A DNA stretch of 64,000 nucleotides. Source: Streptomyces sp. NBC_00569. GTDB lineage: Bacteria; Actinomycetota; Actinomycetes; Streptomycetales; Streptomycetaceae. The stretch covers positions 9,479,001 through 9,543,000 of the forward strand of contig NZ_CP107783.1 in the NCBI RefSeq assembly GCF_036345255.1, given 5' to 3'. Position numbers and translations under genes: made by a program. A model generated the notes under the pieces. The model saw only the letters and a list, made by a program, of their open reading frames with translations. It was not told the DNA's origin and did no database searches. This document shows positions 25,112 to 34,583 of the stretch, piece after piece. The stretch's first letter is position 1. Every line of letters starts with the position of its first letter.

Positions 25112-26635
25112 ATGCCGTCCGTCCGCACCGGCCAGCCCTCCAGCGTGCTGCTGACCCTCGCCGACCAGGTGCTGCAGCCCGGCTTCCACGGCACCGTCGC
25201 CCCCGACTGGATCCGCCGCCGGCTCGGCGACGGGCTGCGCTCGCTCCTCCTCTTCGGCCCCAACATCCGAGATCGCGCGCAGACCGCCGCGCTCACCGAT
25301 GCCCTGCGCGCCGAGAACCCTGACGTACTGATCGCCGTCGACGAGGAAGGCGGCGACATCACCCGCCTCGAGGCGACGACCGGCTCCTCCTATCCCGGCA
25401 ACCTCGCCCTCGGCACCATCGACGACACCGCGGTGACCACTGCCGTCGCCCGCTCGATCGGCGCCGAGCTGCGTGCCGTCGGCATCGACCTCGACTACGC
25501 ACCCGACGCCGACGTCAACTCCAACCCCGACAACCCGGTCATCGGCACCCGCTCCTTCGGCGCGGACCCGGCACTGGCCGCCCGGCACACCGCTGCCTGG
25601 ATCCGCGGACTGCAGAGCGCGGGAACCGCCGCGTGCGCGAAACACTTTCCCGGCCACGGAGACACCGACAAGGACTCCCACACCGACCTGCCCGTTGTCG
25701 CCATGGACGCCGACCGGATCGCCGAACTGGCCCTGCCGCCCTTCCGCGCCGCCCTGGCCGCCGGCGCCCGAGCGGTGATGACCGCTCACCTCCTCATCCC
25801 CGCCCACGACGCCGAACACCCGGCCACCGTGAGCCCGCGCCTGGTCACGGGACTGCTCCGGGAAGAGCTGGGATTCGACGGACTCGTCGTCAGCGACGCC
25901 GTCGAAATGCGGGCCGTCCGCGCCCGCTACGGACTGACCGGGGCCGCCGTCCGCGCGCTGGCCGCGGGCGTGGACCTCGTCTGCCTCGGCAACACATCGG
26001 GCGAGGCCGAGTTCACCGCCCTGCGCACCGCCATCGCGCAGGCGGTGGAGCGCGGCGAGCTCCCGGAGGAGCGGCTGGCCGAAGCCGCCCACCGCACGGC
26101 CGGCTTCACCGCCTGGCAACGCGACCTGGCCAAGACCGCTGCCGTCGCGCCGCCGGACCGGGAGCTGGGACTAACGGCCGCCCGCCGTGCCCTTCGCCTC
26201 ACCCCACCCGGCGCACCCGCACTGCCTCTGAAGAAGGCCCCCGTCCTGGTCGAGTTCGGCATCCCCGGCACCGTCGTCCAAGGAGACGGCGTTCCGTGGG
26301 GCCTGGGCTCCGCCCTCTCCTCGCTCCTGCCCGGGACGGTGCGTGTCGCCCTGCCCGCAGTCGCCCCCTACGACGACGCCCGGACCCATTCGATCGTGGC
26401 CCAGGCCGCAGGCCGACCGCTGGTCATCGCCGTTCGCGACGCACACCGCCGTCCCGCCGTGGGCGACTGGCTTCGCGCGCTGCTCACCCGCCGTCCCGAC
26501 GCGATCATCGTGGAACTCGGCTTCCCACGCCCCGGCGTGGGCGGAGCCGTCCGCATCGACACACACGGAGCCGCCAGGGTCTGCGGACAGGCCGCCGCGG
26601 AGGCCCTCGCCGGACGGACACTGCCCCACACCTGA
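25112..26635 (+). CDS. nagZ: Glycoside hydrolase family 3 beta-N-acetylglucosaminidase, NagZ type
   Basis: A 507-aa GH3 enzyme. It carries the NagZ signature KHFPGHGDTDKDSHTDLP at 177-194, containing the Asp188/His190 pair that acts as acid/base in NagZ enzymes, and the nucleophile Asp262 in VVSDAVEM. It also has a C-terminal second domain, as in Gram-positive NagZ. There is no signal peptide, so it should cleave GlcNAc from imported GlcNAc-MurNAc muropeptides in the cytoplasm. The ATG at 25112 has a GAGGA ribosome site 6 nt upstream. A TTG-initiated frame 5 codons earlier would overlap that site. Confidence 0.93.
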   Translation: MPSVRTGQPSSVLLTLADQVLQPGFHGTVAPDWIRRRLGDGLRSLLLFGPNIRDRAQTAALTDALRAENPDVLIAVDEEGGDITRLEATTGSSYPGNLALGTIDDTAVTTAVARSIGAELRAVGIDLDYAPDADVNSNPDNPVIGTRSFGADPALAARHTAAWIRGLQSAGTAACAKHFPGHGDTDKDSHTDLPVVAMDADRIAELALPPFRAALAAGARAVMTAHLLIPAHDAEHPATVSPRLVTGLLREELGFDGLVVSDAVEMRAVRARYGLTGAAVRALAAGVDLVCLGNTSGEAEFTALRTAIAQAVERGELPEERLAEAAHRTAGFTAWQRDLAKTAAVAPPDRELGLTAARRALRLTPPGAPALPLKKAPVLVEFGIPGTVVQGDGVPWGLGSALSSLLPGTVRVALPAVAPYDDARTHSIVAQAAGRPLVIAVRDAHRRPAVGDWLRALLTRRPDAIIVELGFPRPGVGGAVRIDTHGAARVCGQAAAEALAGRTLPHT

Positions 26636-26823
26636 TCGGCCGACGGTGCGGCGACCGGGTCGCGCCTCATCGGCCGACTGCCCGGACCCGTCAGTGAAGA
26701 GCTTCCACCAAGAGCCCCGCTGCCGACGGACCCTCAGGGAACTGACGGTCCAGCGGTGCCGTGCCATCCATGGACACCGCGCCGTCATCGACCCGACCTC
26801 GGGTCGTGGCTAGCATCACGACC

Positions 26824-28053
26824 ATGCCATCCGACAGGGATCCGTCGATCATCAACCCGCTCGAACAGCTGACGATCGACCAGTTGCGGGCCCGGACCAG
26901 CATGAAGTGGACCACCTTTCCCGCCGACGTCCTGCCCCTCTGGGTGGCCGAGATGGACGTGCCGCTCGCCGAGCCGGTCGCGGCCCGGCTGCACGAGGCC
27001 GTCGAAGCCGGCGACACCGGCTATCCCAGCGGCCGTGCCTACGCCCGTGCCCTCCAGTCGTTCGCCGCGGACCGCTGGGGATGGCGGGGCTTCGAGGCCG
27101 AGCAGACCGCCATCGTCCCCGACGTGATGATGGGCATCGTCGAGGCGCTACGGCTGATCACGTCTTCGGGCGACGCCGTGGTGGTGTGCCCGCCCGTCTA
27201 CCCACCGTTCTACGCCTTCGTCACCCACGCCGACAGAAGAGTGATCGAGGCGCCGCTCGGACCCGACGGCCGACTCGACATGGAGACGCTCAGGGCGGCG
27301 TTCGCCTCGGCCCAGCGCGTCTCGGCGCGAACCGTCCTGCTGCTGGCCAATCCGCACAACCCCACCGGAACGGTCCACACGAGGGCCGAACTCGTCGCGG
27401 TCGCCGCTCTGGCCAGGTCCTTCGGAGTGCGAGTCGTCTCGGACGAGATCCACGCACCCGTGGTCCTGCCCGGCGCGGAGTTCGTCCCCTACCTGACCGT
27501 CCCCGGCGCCGAGGACGCGTTCGCCCTGCACTCCGCGTCGAAGGCCTGGAATCTCGCCGGCCTGAAGGCGGCGCTGCTGGTGGCCGGACCGCACGCCGTC
27601 GACGACCTGCACCGACTTCCGGAGGAGGTCAGCCACGGGCCCAGCCATGTCGGCATCCTCGCCCACACCGCCGCCTTCGAGAAGGGGCGGCCCTGGCTGG
27701 ACGCGCTGCTGCGTGGTCTCGACACCAACCGTGCGCTACTCGCCGACCTCGTGGCCGAGCGCCTTCCCGGGCTCGCCCTGATGTGGCCGGAGGCGACGTA
27801 TCTCGCCTGGCTCGACTGCCGCGCCCTCGGCCTCCACACGACGTCCCCGACGGCTGCAGCTCCCGTGGTCAGTGACATCGCCGGCCCCGCCCGGCTGTTC
27901 CTCGACCGGGCGCGGGTCGCGCTGAGCTCGGGGCACGTGTTCGGCAGCGGCGGCGCCGGGTTCGTACGGATCAACTACGCCACCTCTTCGGCGATGCTCC
28001 GCGAAGCGGTGGACCGCATGGCCGCCGCGGTGTCCGCCCTCGAAGCGCCCTGA
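26824..28053 (+). CDS. MalY/PatB-type PLP-dependent aminotransferase or C-S lyase
   Basis: A 409-aa fold-type I PLP enzyme. Features include the opening [24 protein letters not shown] of MalY/PatB proteins, [10 protein letters not shown], the NPHNPTG pyrophosphate-side loop, SDEIHAPVV and the Schiff-base Lys in [12 protein letters not shown]. MalY/PatB enzymes cleave cystathionine or cysteine S-conjugates. Transamination is the other possibility. A TAGCAT box 10 nt upstream of the ATG suggests a leaderless transcript. It is not obviously part of the muropeptide locus. No terminator is seen in the 86 nt before the converging GH3 gene. Confidence 0.9.
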   Translation: MPSDRDPSIINPLEQLTIDQLRARTSMKWTTFPADVLPLWVAEMDVPLAEPVAARLHEAVEAGDTGYPSGRAYARALQSFAADRWGWRGFEAEQTAIVPDVMMGIVEALRLITSSGDAVVVCPPVYPPFYAFVTHADRRVIEAPLGPDGRLDMETLRAAFASAQRVSARTVLLLANPHNPTGTVHTRAELVAVAALARSFGVRVVSDEIHAPVVLPGAEFVPYLTVPGAEDAFALHSASKAWNLAGLKAALLVAGPHAVDDLHRLPEEVSHGPSHVGILAHTAAFEKGRPWLDALLRGLDTNRALLADLVAERLPGLALMWPEATYLAWLDCRALGLHTTSPTAAAPVVSDIAGPARLFLDRARVALSSGHVFGSGGAGFVRINYATSSAMLREAVDRMAAAVSALEAP

Positions 28054-28139
28054 GCAGCGGAGAAGAGCACCACATGTCCAGGTCCGTGACCAACTGCGAG
28101 AAGTCGGCCACGGCGCCGGCCTGAAGACCGTACTGTCCG

Positions 28140-30296
28140 TCAGAGAATGCGCAGTGTGCAGCGGGCCCGCGCCGTCGAGCTCGTCCCCGCGTAGACGTCG
28201 ATGCGGCCGCTCTCCACGACGTACGTCCCTGCCGGGTCGTTCGTCCAGAAGCCGAGGTCCTCGGCGCCGAGCCGGAAGCGGACCGTGGTGCTCTCGCCCG
28301 GCTCCAGCGTCACCCGCTCGAAGCCGCGCAGCCGGCGCACCGGCTGGGCCACGCTCGCCGCGACGTCGTGGATGTAGAGCTGGACCACCTCGTCGCCGAC
28401 ACGGTCGCCGGTGTTGGTGACCGTCACCGTGACCTCGAGCGTCTCGCCCGCCGCCAGCTCGTCGCGGGTGATCTCGTCGCGCAGCAGCTCCGGGGCACCG
28501 GTGGTGAACGTCGTGTAGCTCAGGCCGTACCCGAACGGGAGCTGCGGGCTCTCGTCAAGGTCCAGGTACTTCGAGACGAACTTCGGGTCGGCGCCCGGGA
28601 CATGGGCGGGGCGGCCGGTGTTCTCGTGGTTGTAGTAGACCGGGATCTGGCCCACCGAACGCGGGAAGGTCACGGGCAGCTTGCCGCCGGGGTTGACCGT
28701 GCCGAACAGCACGTCCGCCACGGCGTGCCCCGCCTCGATGCCCGGGTGCCACGCCTCGAGGACCGCGGGCGCGGTGTCCAGCCAGCCGCCGATCGTCAGA
28801 GGCCTGCCGTTCAGAAGCACCACGGCGTACGGCTTGCCGGTCGCGGCGACGGCGGCGATCAGCTCCTCCTGCCCGCGGGGCAGCGCGATGTCGCTGCGCA
28901 CGGCCGCCTCGCCGCTGAGCGCGGGGGGTTCACCGACCACGACGACGGTGACCTCCGCCCCCTGCGCCGCGGCGACCGCGGCCGCGATGTCGTCACCGGC
29001 GTGGGTGACGCGGGCGCCGGGCGCCGCCGTGCGCACCGCGTCCAGGATGCTCACGGACGGGAGCCGGAAGCCGCCGGGACCGGCCCAGGTGCCGTGCAGG
29101 TCCGTGGAGTTCGCGAGCGGCCCGACGACCGCGATCGAGGGTGTGGTGCGCTCCAGGGGGAGGACACCGTCGTCGTTCTTGAGCAGCACCGTCGACCGGG
29201 CACCCGCGGCGCGCGCCGCCTCACGCGCGGCCGGCGTCGGACCGGCGATCTCGGCGGCCTCGTCGGTGTACGGCTGGTCGAACAGGCCGAGGGCGAACTT
29301 GAGGCGCAGGATGCGCGTGACCGCGTCGTCGAGGCGGGACTCGCCGATCAGGCCGTCGGCCACGAGCCGCTCGCCGTGCTCGGTCACGTTGGTGGAGACC
29401 ATCTCCATGTCGAGCCCGGCGCCGAAGGCGAGGCGAGCCGCGTCGGCACCGTCCTCGGCGAAGCCGTGCGCGACGAGTTCCTCGACACCCGTGTAGTCGC
29501 TGACGACGAACCCGTCGAAGCCCCACTCCTCCTTGAGGATCGTGTTCATGGTGTGCGGGTTGCCGTGTGCCGGTACGCCCGCCACCGTGTTGAACGCTGC
29601 CATCACCGTGGCCACGCCCGCGTCCACGGCGGCCTTGAAGGGGGGCAGGTAGTGGTTGCGCAGCCGCTGCTCGGAGACATCGACCGTGTTGTAGTCGCGG
29701 CCGCCCTCCGCACCGCCGTAGGCGACGAAGTGCTTGGCACACGCCGCGATGCGCTCTCCCTCCGTCAACTCGCCGCCGTCGTCGGCGCCTTGGTAGCCGC
29801 GGACCTTGGCCACCGCGAAGGCGGCGTTGACGTAAGGATCCTCGCCGCAGCCCTCGGCGATGCGGCCCCAGCGCGGCTCATGGGTGACGTCCATCATCGG
29901 CGAGAACGTCCAGCGCACTCCGTTCGAGCGGGTCTCCGCCGCGGACACCTCGGCGTCCCTGCGGGCCACCTCCGGGTCGAAGGACGCCGCCTGGGCCAGC
30001 GGGATCGGGAACGTGGTCCAGAAGCCGTGGATGACGTCGAGGCCGAACAGCAGCGGGATGCCGAGCCGGGACTCCTCGACGGCCATCCGCTGCAGCGCGT
30101 TGGTGTGCGCCGCGCCATGGATGTTGAGCACCGAGCCGAGCAGACCGGCGCGCGCCGCCGCCTCGATGTGCGCGGTCTGGCCGCCACCGGGCCCCGTCTC
30201 ACCGGTCCAGGTCAGCTGCTGCAGCTGACCCAGCTTCTCGGCGGTCGTCATCTGGTCGAGAAGTACCTTGACCTGGTCCTCATACCGTCGAAGCAT
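28140..30296 (-). CDS. Glycoside hydrolase family 3 beta-glucosidase (BglX type)
   Basis: A 718-aa GH3 protein with the N-terminal barrel (KHFVAYGGAEGGRDYNTVD near 188-206), nucleophile Asp267 in GFVVSDYTG, the alpha/beta sandwich with VLLNGRPL, and a C-terminal fibronectin-III-like domain (ELAAGETLEVTVTVTNTGDR). It releases terminal beta-linked glucose or xylose. No signal peptide is present, so it acts on imported oligosaccharides. It is divergent from the EEP-family/GH13 pair, and the shared 107-bp promoter region carries two LacI-type operators. Confidence 0.93.
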   Translation of the reverse strand: MLRRYEDQVKVLLDQMTTAEKLGQLQQLTWTGETGPGGGQTAHIEAAARAGLLGSVLNIHGAAHTNALQRMAVEESRLGIPLLFGLDVIHGFWTTFPIPLAQAASFDPEVARRDAEVSAAETRSNGVRWTFSPMMDVTHEPRWGRIAEGCGEDPYVNAAFAVAKVRGYQGADDGGELTEGERIAACAKHFVAYGGAEGGRDYNTVDVSEQRLRNHYLPPFKAAVDAGVATVMAAFNTVAGVPAHGNPHTMNTILKEEWGFDGFVVSDYTGVEELVAHGFAEDGADAARLAFGAGLDMEMVSTNVTEHGERLVADGLIGESRLDDAVTRILRLKFALGLFDQPYTDEAAEIAGPTPAAREAARAAGARSTVLLKNDDGVLPLERTTPSIAVVGPLANSTDLHGTWAGPGGFRLPSVSILDAVRTAAPGARVTHAGDDIAAAVAAAQGAEVTVVVVGEPPALSGEAAVRSDIALPRGQEELIAAVAATGKPYAVVLLNGRPLTIGGWLDTAPAVLEAWHPGIEAGHAVADVLFGTVNPGGKLPVTFPRSVGQIPVYYNHENTGRPAHVPGADPKFVSKYLDLDESPQLPFGYGLSYTTFTTGAPELLRDEITRDELAAGETLEVTVTVTNTGDRVGDEVVQLYIHDVAASVAQPVRRLRGFERVTLEPGESTTVRFRLGAEDLGFWTNDPAGTYVVESGRIDVYAGTSSTARARCTLRIL

Positions 30297-30358
30297 GCGA
30301 GCCCCCTCACCGCTCTATTGCCGCATCGCCCATGCGAAGTTAACGTGTGCGCCAGTCA

Positions 30359-30385
30359 TGTAAGCGCATTCAGGAAGCGCATACA
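30359..30385. promoter_or_regulatory. Two overlapping LacI operators in the GH3/EEP divergent promoter
   Basis: TGTAAGCGCATTCA (30359-30372) and AGGAAGCGCATACA (30372-30385) match the consensus TGtAwGCGCATwCA found at the other promoters of this module. They are direct repeats sharing a single base, so their centres are 13 bp apart. The binder is probably the LacI protein encoded at 40170-41225. Confidence 0.72.
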
Positions 30386-30403
30386 AGTAGGTGGAGGTTT
30401 CTG

Positions 30404-31255
30404 ATGGCCGACCTCGGGATTCCGACGGCCGGGGACGGACTGCACGTCATGAGCCTCAACCTGCAGGTCCACTGGGACAACCCGCCCCACACCTGGCCCG
30501 AACGCAGACAGACGGTCGCCGACCTGCTGCGCCGCGCACGTCCCCACCTCATCGGCACCCAGGAGGGCCTGCGGCACCAAGTCCTCGACGTCGAGGCCGC
30601 CTTGGGCGAGTACGGTGGCGGCCACGGCTGGATCGGCGAGGGCCGGGAGGGAGGTGACGACGGCGAGTTCATGGCCATCTTCTACGACCGCCGGCGCCTG
30701 ACCCCCCTGACACACGGTCACTTCTGGCTCTCCGGCACACCGGACATCCCGGCCTCCAACACCTGGGGCGGCGGCTGCCCCCGCATGGTCACCTGGGTCC
30801 ACTTCCGCGACCTGGCCACGGGCGGAGAGCTGTTCGCCGCCAACACCCACTTCGACCACGCGAGCGCCCACGCCCGAGAACGCTCCGCGGCCCTGCTCGC
30901 CGAGCGGCTCAGCGCTCTCGCGCCGGACCTCCCGACCATCGTCACCGGCGACTTCAACACCCCGGCGGGACCGAACAGCCCGCCCTACACCCGCCTGCTC
31001 GCCGACACGGGTCTGACGGACGCCTGGGACACGGCCGAGGAACGCGGCCCGGACCTGGGCACCTTCCACGACTACCGGCCCCCGGTCCCTGGCGGCGAGC
31101 GCATCGACTGGATCCTCGTCTCGCGCGGCGTCCGGGTCCGCTCGGCACACGCCAACACCTTCGCGCCCGGCGGCCGCTTCCCGAGCGACCACCTGCCGAT
31201 CGAGGCTGTTCTGCACACCGCACCCCGACCGTCCCCGGAGGACCACACCCCATGA
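30404..31255 (+). CDS. Endonuclease/exonuclease/phosphatase (EEP) family protein
   Basis: A 283-aa EEP-fold protein. It has SLNLQVHW at the first strand, TQEG with the metal-binding Glu, the TGDFNTPAG motif (GDFN) and the terminal SDHLPIEAVL with catalytic Asp-His. The wider family includes nucleases and phosphodiesterases. Copies inside sugar-use operons are common and their substrate is unknown. There is no signal peptide. A GGAGG ribosome site precedes the ATG. It overlaps the next GH13 gene by 4 nt (ATGA) and sits behind two LacI operators, so it belongs to the polysaccharide regulon. Confidence 0.88.
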   Translation: MADLGIPTAGDGLHVMSLNLQVHWDNPPHTWPERRQTVADLLRRARPHLIGTQEGLRHQVLDVEAALGEYGGGHGWIGEGREGGDDGEFMAIFYDRRRLTPLTHGHFWLSGTPDIPASNTWGGGCPRMVTWVHFRDLATGGELFAANTHFDHASAHARERSAALLAERLSALAPDLPTIVTGDFNTPAGPNSPPYTRLLADTGLTDAWDTAEERGPDLGTFHDYRPPVPGGERIDWILVSRGVRVRSAHANTFAPGGRFPSDHLPIEAVLHTAPRPSPEDHTP

Positions 31256-32835
31256 CCCCTCGCCGCCCCGCCACCGAGTGGCTCACCGACGCCGTCCTCT
31301 ACCAGATCTACCCGCAGTCCTTCGCCGACTCCGACGGCGACGGCATCGGCGACTTCGCCGGTGCCGAGGCCAGGCTGGACCACCTGGCCTGGCTCGGCGT
31401 GAACACCGTCTGGTTCAACCCGTGCTTCGCCTCGCCGTTCCGGGACGCCGGCTACGACGTCAGCGACTACCTCACCGTCGCCCCGCGCTACGGCACCAAC
31501 GACGACCTGGTCAGGCTCGTCGACGCCGCCCGCAGCCGCGGCATCCGCGTCCTGCTCGACCTGGTCGCGGGCCACACCTCCGACGAACACGCCTGGTTCA
31601 AGGCGTCGGCGGACGACCCCTCCGACCAGCGCTACATCTGGGCCGACACCGAAACGGCGCCCCCCGGCTTCGTCGCCTCGCCCGGCACCCGCCCCGGCTT
31701 CTACCAGCCCAACTTCTTCGAGTCGCAGCCCGCGCTCAACTTCGGTCACGCCCGCACGAACACGGACGAACCCTGGCGCCTGCCCGTCGACGCCGAAGGA
31801 CCCCGCGCCAACCGCCGAGCCCTGCGCGACATCATGGACCACTGGCTCTCCCTCGGCCTGTCCGGCTTCCGCGTCGACATGGCCGCATCGCTGGTCAAGG
31901 ACGACCCGGGCCACGTCGAGACCGCCAAACTGTGGCGGGAACTGCGCGGCTGGCTCGACGACAGCCACCCGCACGCGGCACTCCTGTCCGAATGGGGCGA
32001 CCCGGCGATCTCCGTCCCGGCAGGCTTCCACGCCGACTTCTTCCTCCAGTTCGGCTCCGCGAACGACGGCCTGTACCTGCGCTCCCTGTGGAACAACTTC
32101 GCCGGCACGGTCAGCGACCCCTGGACGCCGCAGACCCCGTACTTCGACGCGTCGGGCGAAGGCTCCGCGCGGACCTTCATCGACGGCTGGCGCGAGGCCC
32201 GCGACGCCGTCGGCGACGCCGGCTTCATCGCCCTGCCCACCGCCAACCACGACTTCTCCCGCCTGGCCTGCGGGCCGCGCGCCGCCGAGCAGCTGCCCGC
32301 CGCCTTCGCGTTCCAGCTCACCTGGCCCACGCTGCCCGCGATCTACTACGGCGACGAGATCGGCATGCGCTACGTCCCCGGCCTGCCCGACCACGAGGGC
32401 AGCCGCCTCGGCCCCCGCTACAACCGGGCCGGCTCACGCACTCCCATGCAATGGGACGACACCCCCAACGCGGGCTTCTCCACCGCCCCCGCCGACCGGC
32501 TCTACCTGCCCGTCGATCCCGACGCGAACCGGCCCACCGTGGCAGCCCAGCAGGCCGATCCCGACTCCCTGCTGAACCTGGTCCGCCGCCTCATCGCGCT
32601 GCGCCGCGCCACCCCGGATCTCGGCCCCGCGGGCAGCACCGAGGTCCTGCACGACGGCTACCCACTGGCCTACGTCCGCGGCGGCCGCTACCTCGTCGTC
32701 GTCAACCCGAGCGGCCAACACGCGGACACAGCCGCCCCCAAGGACACCGCCACCCCCGTGGTGGCCTCCGGGGTCACGGTGAGCGGGGGCAGGATCAGCG
32801 CCGACGGCTTCGGCTACGGCATCTTCGAGCTGTAA
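31252..32835 (+). CDS. GH13 family alpha-amylase/alpha-glucosidase-type protein
   Basis: A 527-aa GH13 protein with DLVAGHTS near 103-110 (Ala where most members have Pro-Asn), QPALNF, nucleophile Asp209 in GFRVD, acid/base Glu247 in LLSEWG, and Asp334 in TANHD. It ends with a short beta-sandwich domain. The variant second region suggests an uncommon subfamily. The role is cleavage of an alpha-glucoside or a sugar with an alpha-linked branch inside the cell. It is translated in a coupled fashion with the EEP gene and followed by a strong hairpin. Confidence 0.9.
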   Translation: MTPRRPATEWLTDAVLYQIYPQSFADSDGDGIGDFAGAEARLDHLAWLGVNTVWFNPCFASPFRDAGYDVSDYLTVAPRYGTNDDLVRLVDAARSRGIRVLLDLVAGHTSDEHAWFKASADDPSDQRYIWADTETAPPGFVASPGTRPGFYQPNFFESQPALNFGHARTNTDEPWRLPVDAEGPRANRRALRDIMDHWLSLGLSGFRVDMAASLVKDDPGHVETAKLWRELRGWLDDSHPHAALLSEWGDPAISVPAGFHADFFLQFGSANDGLYLRSLWNNFAGTVSDPWTPQTPYFDASGEGSARTFIDGWREARDAVGDAGFIALPTANHDFSRLACGPRAAEQLPAAFAFQLTWPTLPAIYYGDEIGMRYVPGLPDHEGSRLGPRYNRAGSRTPMQWDDTPNAGFSTAPADRLYLPVDPDANRPTVAAQQADPDSLLNLVRRLIALRRATPDLGPAGSTEVLHDGYPLAYVRGGRYLVVVNPSGQHADTAAPKDTATPVVASGVTVSGGRISADGFGYGIFEL

Positions 32836-32865
32836 CCCGACCTGAGAAGGCCGCGACCCACATCA

Positions 32866-32901
32866 GAGGGGCCGCACCGCCGTCCGGCGGTGCGGCCCCT
32901 C
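32866..32901. terminator. Strong terminator hairpin after the GH13 gene
   Basis: Perfect 16-bp arms GAGGGGCCGCACCGCC and GGCGGTGCGGCCCCTC around a GTCC loop, 31 nt after the GH13 stop and facing the converging sulfatase operon. Confidence 0.88.
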
Positions 32902-32915
32902 GAACGCCGACGGCG

Positions 32916-33113
32916 TCAGCCGGCGTCGGCGCTGATGAGGATCCGCTTGTCGTGATACGTGACCGAGGCACGGCAGCCGTCGCCCGACGACGAGGCCTTA
33001 CCGGCCGCCGCCGCGGTGTTCAGCGCCCCGGAGGCCGGCGCCGGGGCCGCCCCCGCGCCCAAGCCGCCGAGGACGGTTCTGGGGCGCGGAGCGGATGCGG
33101 CGGTGACCGGCAC
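32916..33113 (-). pseudogene. Short frame downstream of the sulfatase, possible gene remnant
   Basis: A GTG-initiated frame of 65 codons begins 12 nt after the sulfatase stop. Its first two thirds are low-complexity Ala/Gly/Pro. Its last 20 or so residues (GCRASVTYHDKRILISADAG) look like the beta-strand end of a larger secreted domain. I do not recognise a family and see no ribosome site. It may be the eroded C-terminus of a lost gene or chance coding. Confidence 0.25.
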
Positions 33114-33125
33114 GGACTTGCCGCG

Positions 33126-34583
33126 TCATCGCGGCTCCTCGGCGCTCACGTGCTCCGGTGTGTCCAGGTACGCCAGTTGCAGCGCGGTGAGCCGCGCCGT
33201 GAGGTCCTCGACGACCTGCGCGTACCCGGGGTCGTCGTACCGGTTGTGCAACTCGTCCGGATCCCGCTCCAGATCGAACAGCTCCCACTGCGGCGCACGG
33301 GTCCGCGGCGACGCCCCGACCTGCCCCGAACCGTGGCCCGGGTAATGGATCAACTTGTGCGTCCGGGTGCGGATCCCGTAATTGGCCTGCACGCCATGAC
33401 ACACGTCCAGATGCTCGAAGTAGCGGTAGTAGACGGCGTCACGCCAGTCGTCCGGCCGCTCGCCTCGCAGGAGCGGCAGCAGACTCCTGCCCTGCATCCG
33501 CTCGTGCGCGGGCACATGGGCCAGGTCGAGGATGGTCTGCGCGTAGTCGACGTTCGCCACCAGCTCGTCGCACGACGACCCCGGCTCCACCACGCCCGGC
33601 CAGCGCACGACCAACGGGATGCGCAGTGACGGCTCGTACATGAACCGCTTGTCGAACCAGCCGTGTTCACCCAGATAGAAACCGTGGTCGGAGGTGTACG
33701 CGACCACGGTGTCGTCCGCCAGCCCGCCGACATCGAGATGGTGCAGGACACGGCCCACGTTCTCGTCGAGCCCGGCGATCACCCGCAGATACTCCTTGAT
33801 GTAGCGCTGATAGCGCCACTCCCGCTCCTCCCGCTCCGAAAGCCCCTCGGGCACCGGCATCTTGAGGTCCTGCGGCAGCAGGTCTGACATCCGCATACGC
33901 CCCTCGGCCGCTGCCCCGGCCCGGTTCGCGTAGTCGTCGTGGAGCGTGGCCGGGGCGGGAATCTCCTCGTGCTCGTACAGGTGACGATGGCGCTCGGCCG
34001 GCTCGAAGGCGCGGTGCGGCGCCTTGTGCTGGATCAGCAGCGCGAACGGCCGCTCCGGATCCCGCCGGTCCAGCCAGTTCAGGGCCAGGTCGGTGATGAT
34101 GTCGGTGACGTAGCCGCGGTACTCGTTCTCACCGTCGGCGGTCAGGAACGTGGGGTCGTGGTACTGCCCGTGCTCCGGGAGGATCTCCCAGTGGTCGAAG
34201 CCGCACGGGTCACTGACGCCACCGTGCCCCAGATGCCACTTGCCGACGATCGCCGTCTGATAGCCCGCCGCCTGCAACATCTCGGGGAACGACGGCTGAC
34301 GCGCGTCGAACTTCTGCCCCGGCTGCTCCAGCGTCGTCATGCCGTGCACATGGCTGTACGCGCCGGTGAGGAGCGTCGCCCGGGCGGGCGAGCAGATCGA
34401 GTTCGTACAAAAAGCGTTGTCGAACCGCATGCCTTCGGCCGCGAGCCGGTCCACCGCCGGGGTCCGGTTGATGACACTGCCGTACGCGCCGATGGCCGGC
34501 ACCGCATGGTCGTCGGTCATCATCAGGATGATGTTGGGGCGCCGGACGGGGCGGCGGCCCTGCACGTGCATCGGGTCCGTCAT
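33126..34583 (-). CDS. Type I sulfatase (formylglycine dependent)
   Basis: A 485-aa sulfatase with the metal-binding NIILMMTDDHA start, the maturation motif Cys64-Ser-Pro-Ala-Arg68 (CxPxR, where Cys becomes formylglycine), the GKWHLG motif and TSDHGFYLGEHG. It hydrolyses sulfate esters, here probably on a sulfated carbohydrate because its neighbours are glycoside hydrolases. No signal peptide is visible, which points to desulfation after import. Its ATG overlaps the stop of the GH144-like gene (ATGA). A formylglycine-generating enzyme is not in the window. Confidence 0.93.
   Translation of the reverse strand: MTDPMHVQGRRPVRRPNIILMMTDDHAVPAIGAYGSVINRTPAVDRLAAEGMRFDNAFCTNSICSPARATLLTGAYSHVHGMTTLEQPGQKFDARQPSFPEMLQAAGYQTAIVGKWHLGHGGVSDPCGFDHWEILPEHGQYHDPTFLTADGENEYRGYVTDIITDLALNWLDRRDPERPFALLIQHKAPHRAFEPAERHRHLYEHEEIPAPATLHDDYANRAGAAAEGRMRMSDLLPQDLKMPVPEGLSEREEREWRYQRYIKEYLRVIAGLDENVGRVLHHLDVGGLADDTVVAYTSDHGFYLGEHGWFDKRFMYEPSLRIPLVVRWPGVVEPGSSCDELVANVDYAQTILDLAHVPAHERMQGRSLLPLLRGERPDDWRDAVYYRYFEHLDVCHGVQANYGIRTRTHKLIHYPGHGSGQVGASPRTRAPQWELFDLERDPDELHNRYDDPGYAQVVEDLTARLTALQLAYLDTPEHVSAEEPR

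Noticed and set aside
24113..26119. Open frame of 668 codons on the minus strand
   Set aside because: Antisense to the GNAT and NagZ genes. Gly/Val/Asp-rich mirror composition.
28368..30404. Open frame of 678 codons on the plus strand
   Set aside because: Antisense to the GH3 gene, which has full catalytic motifs on the minus strand.
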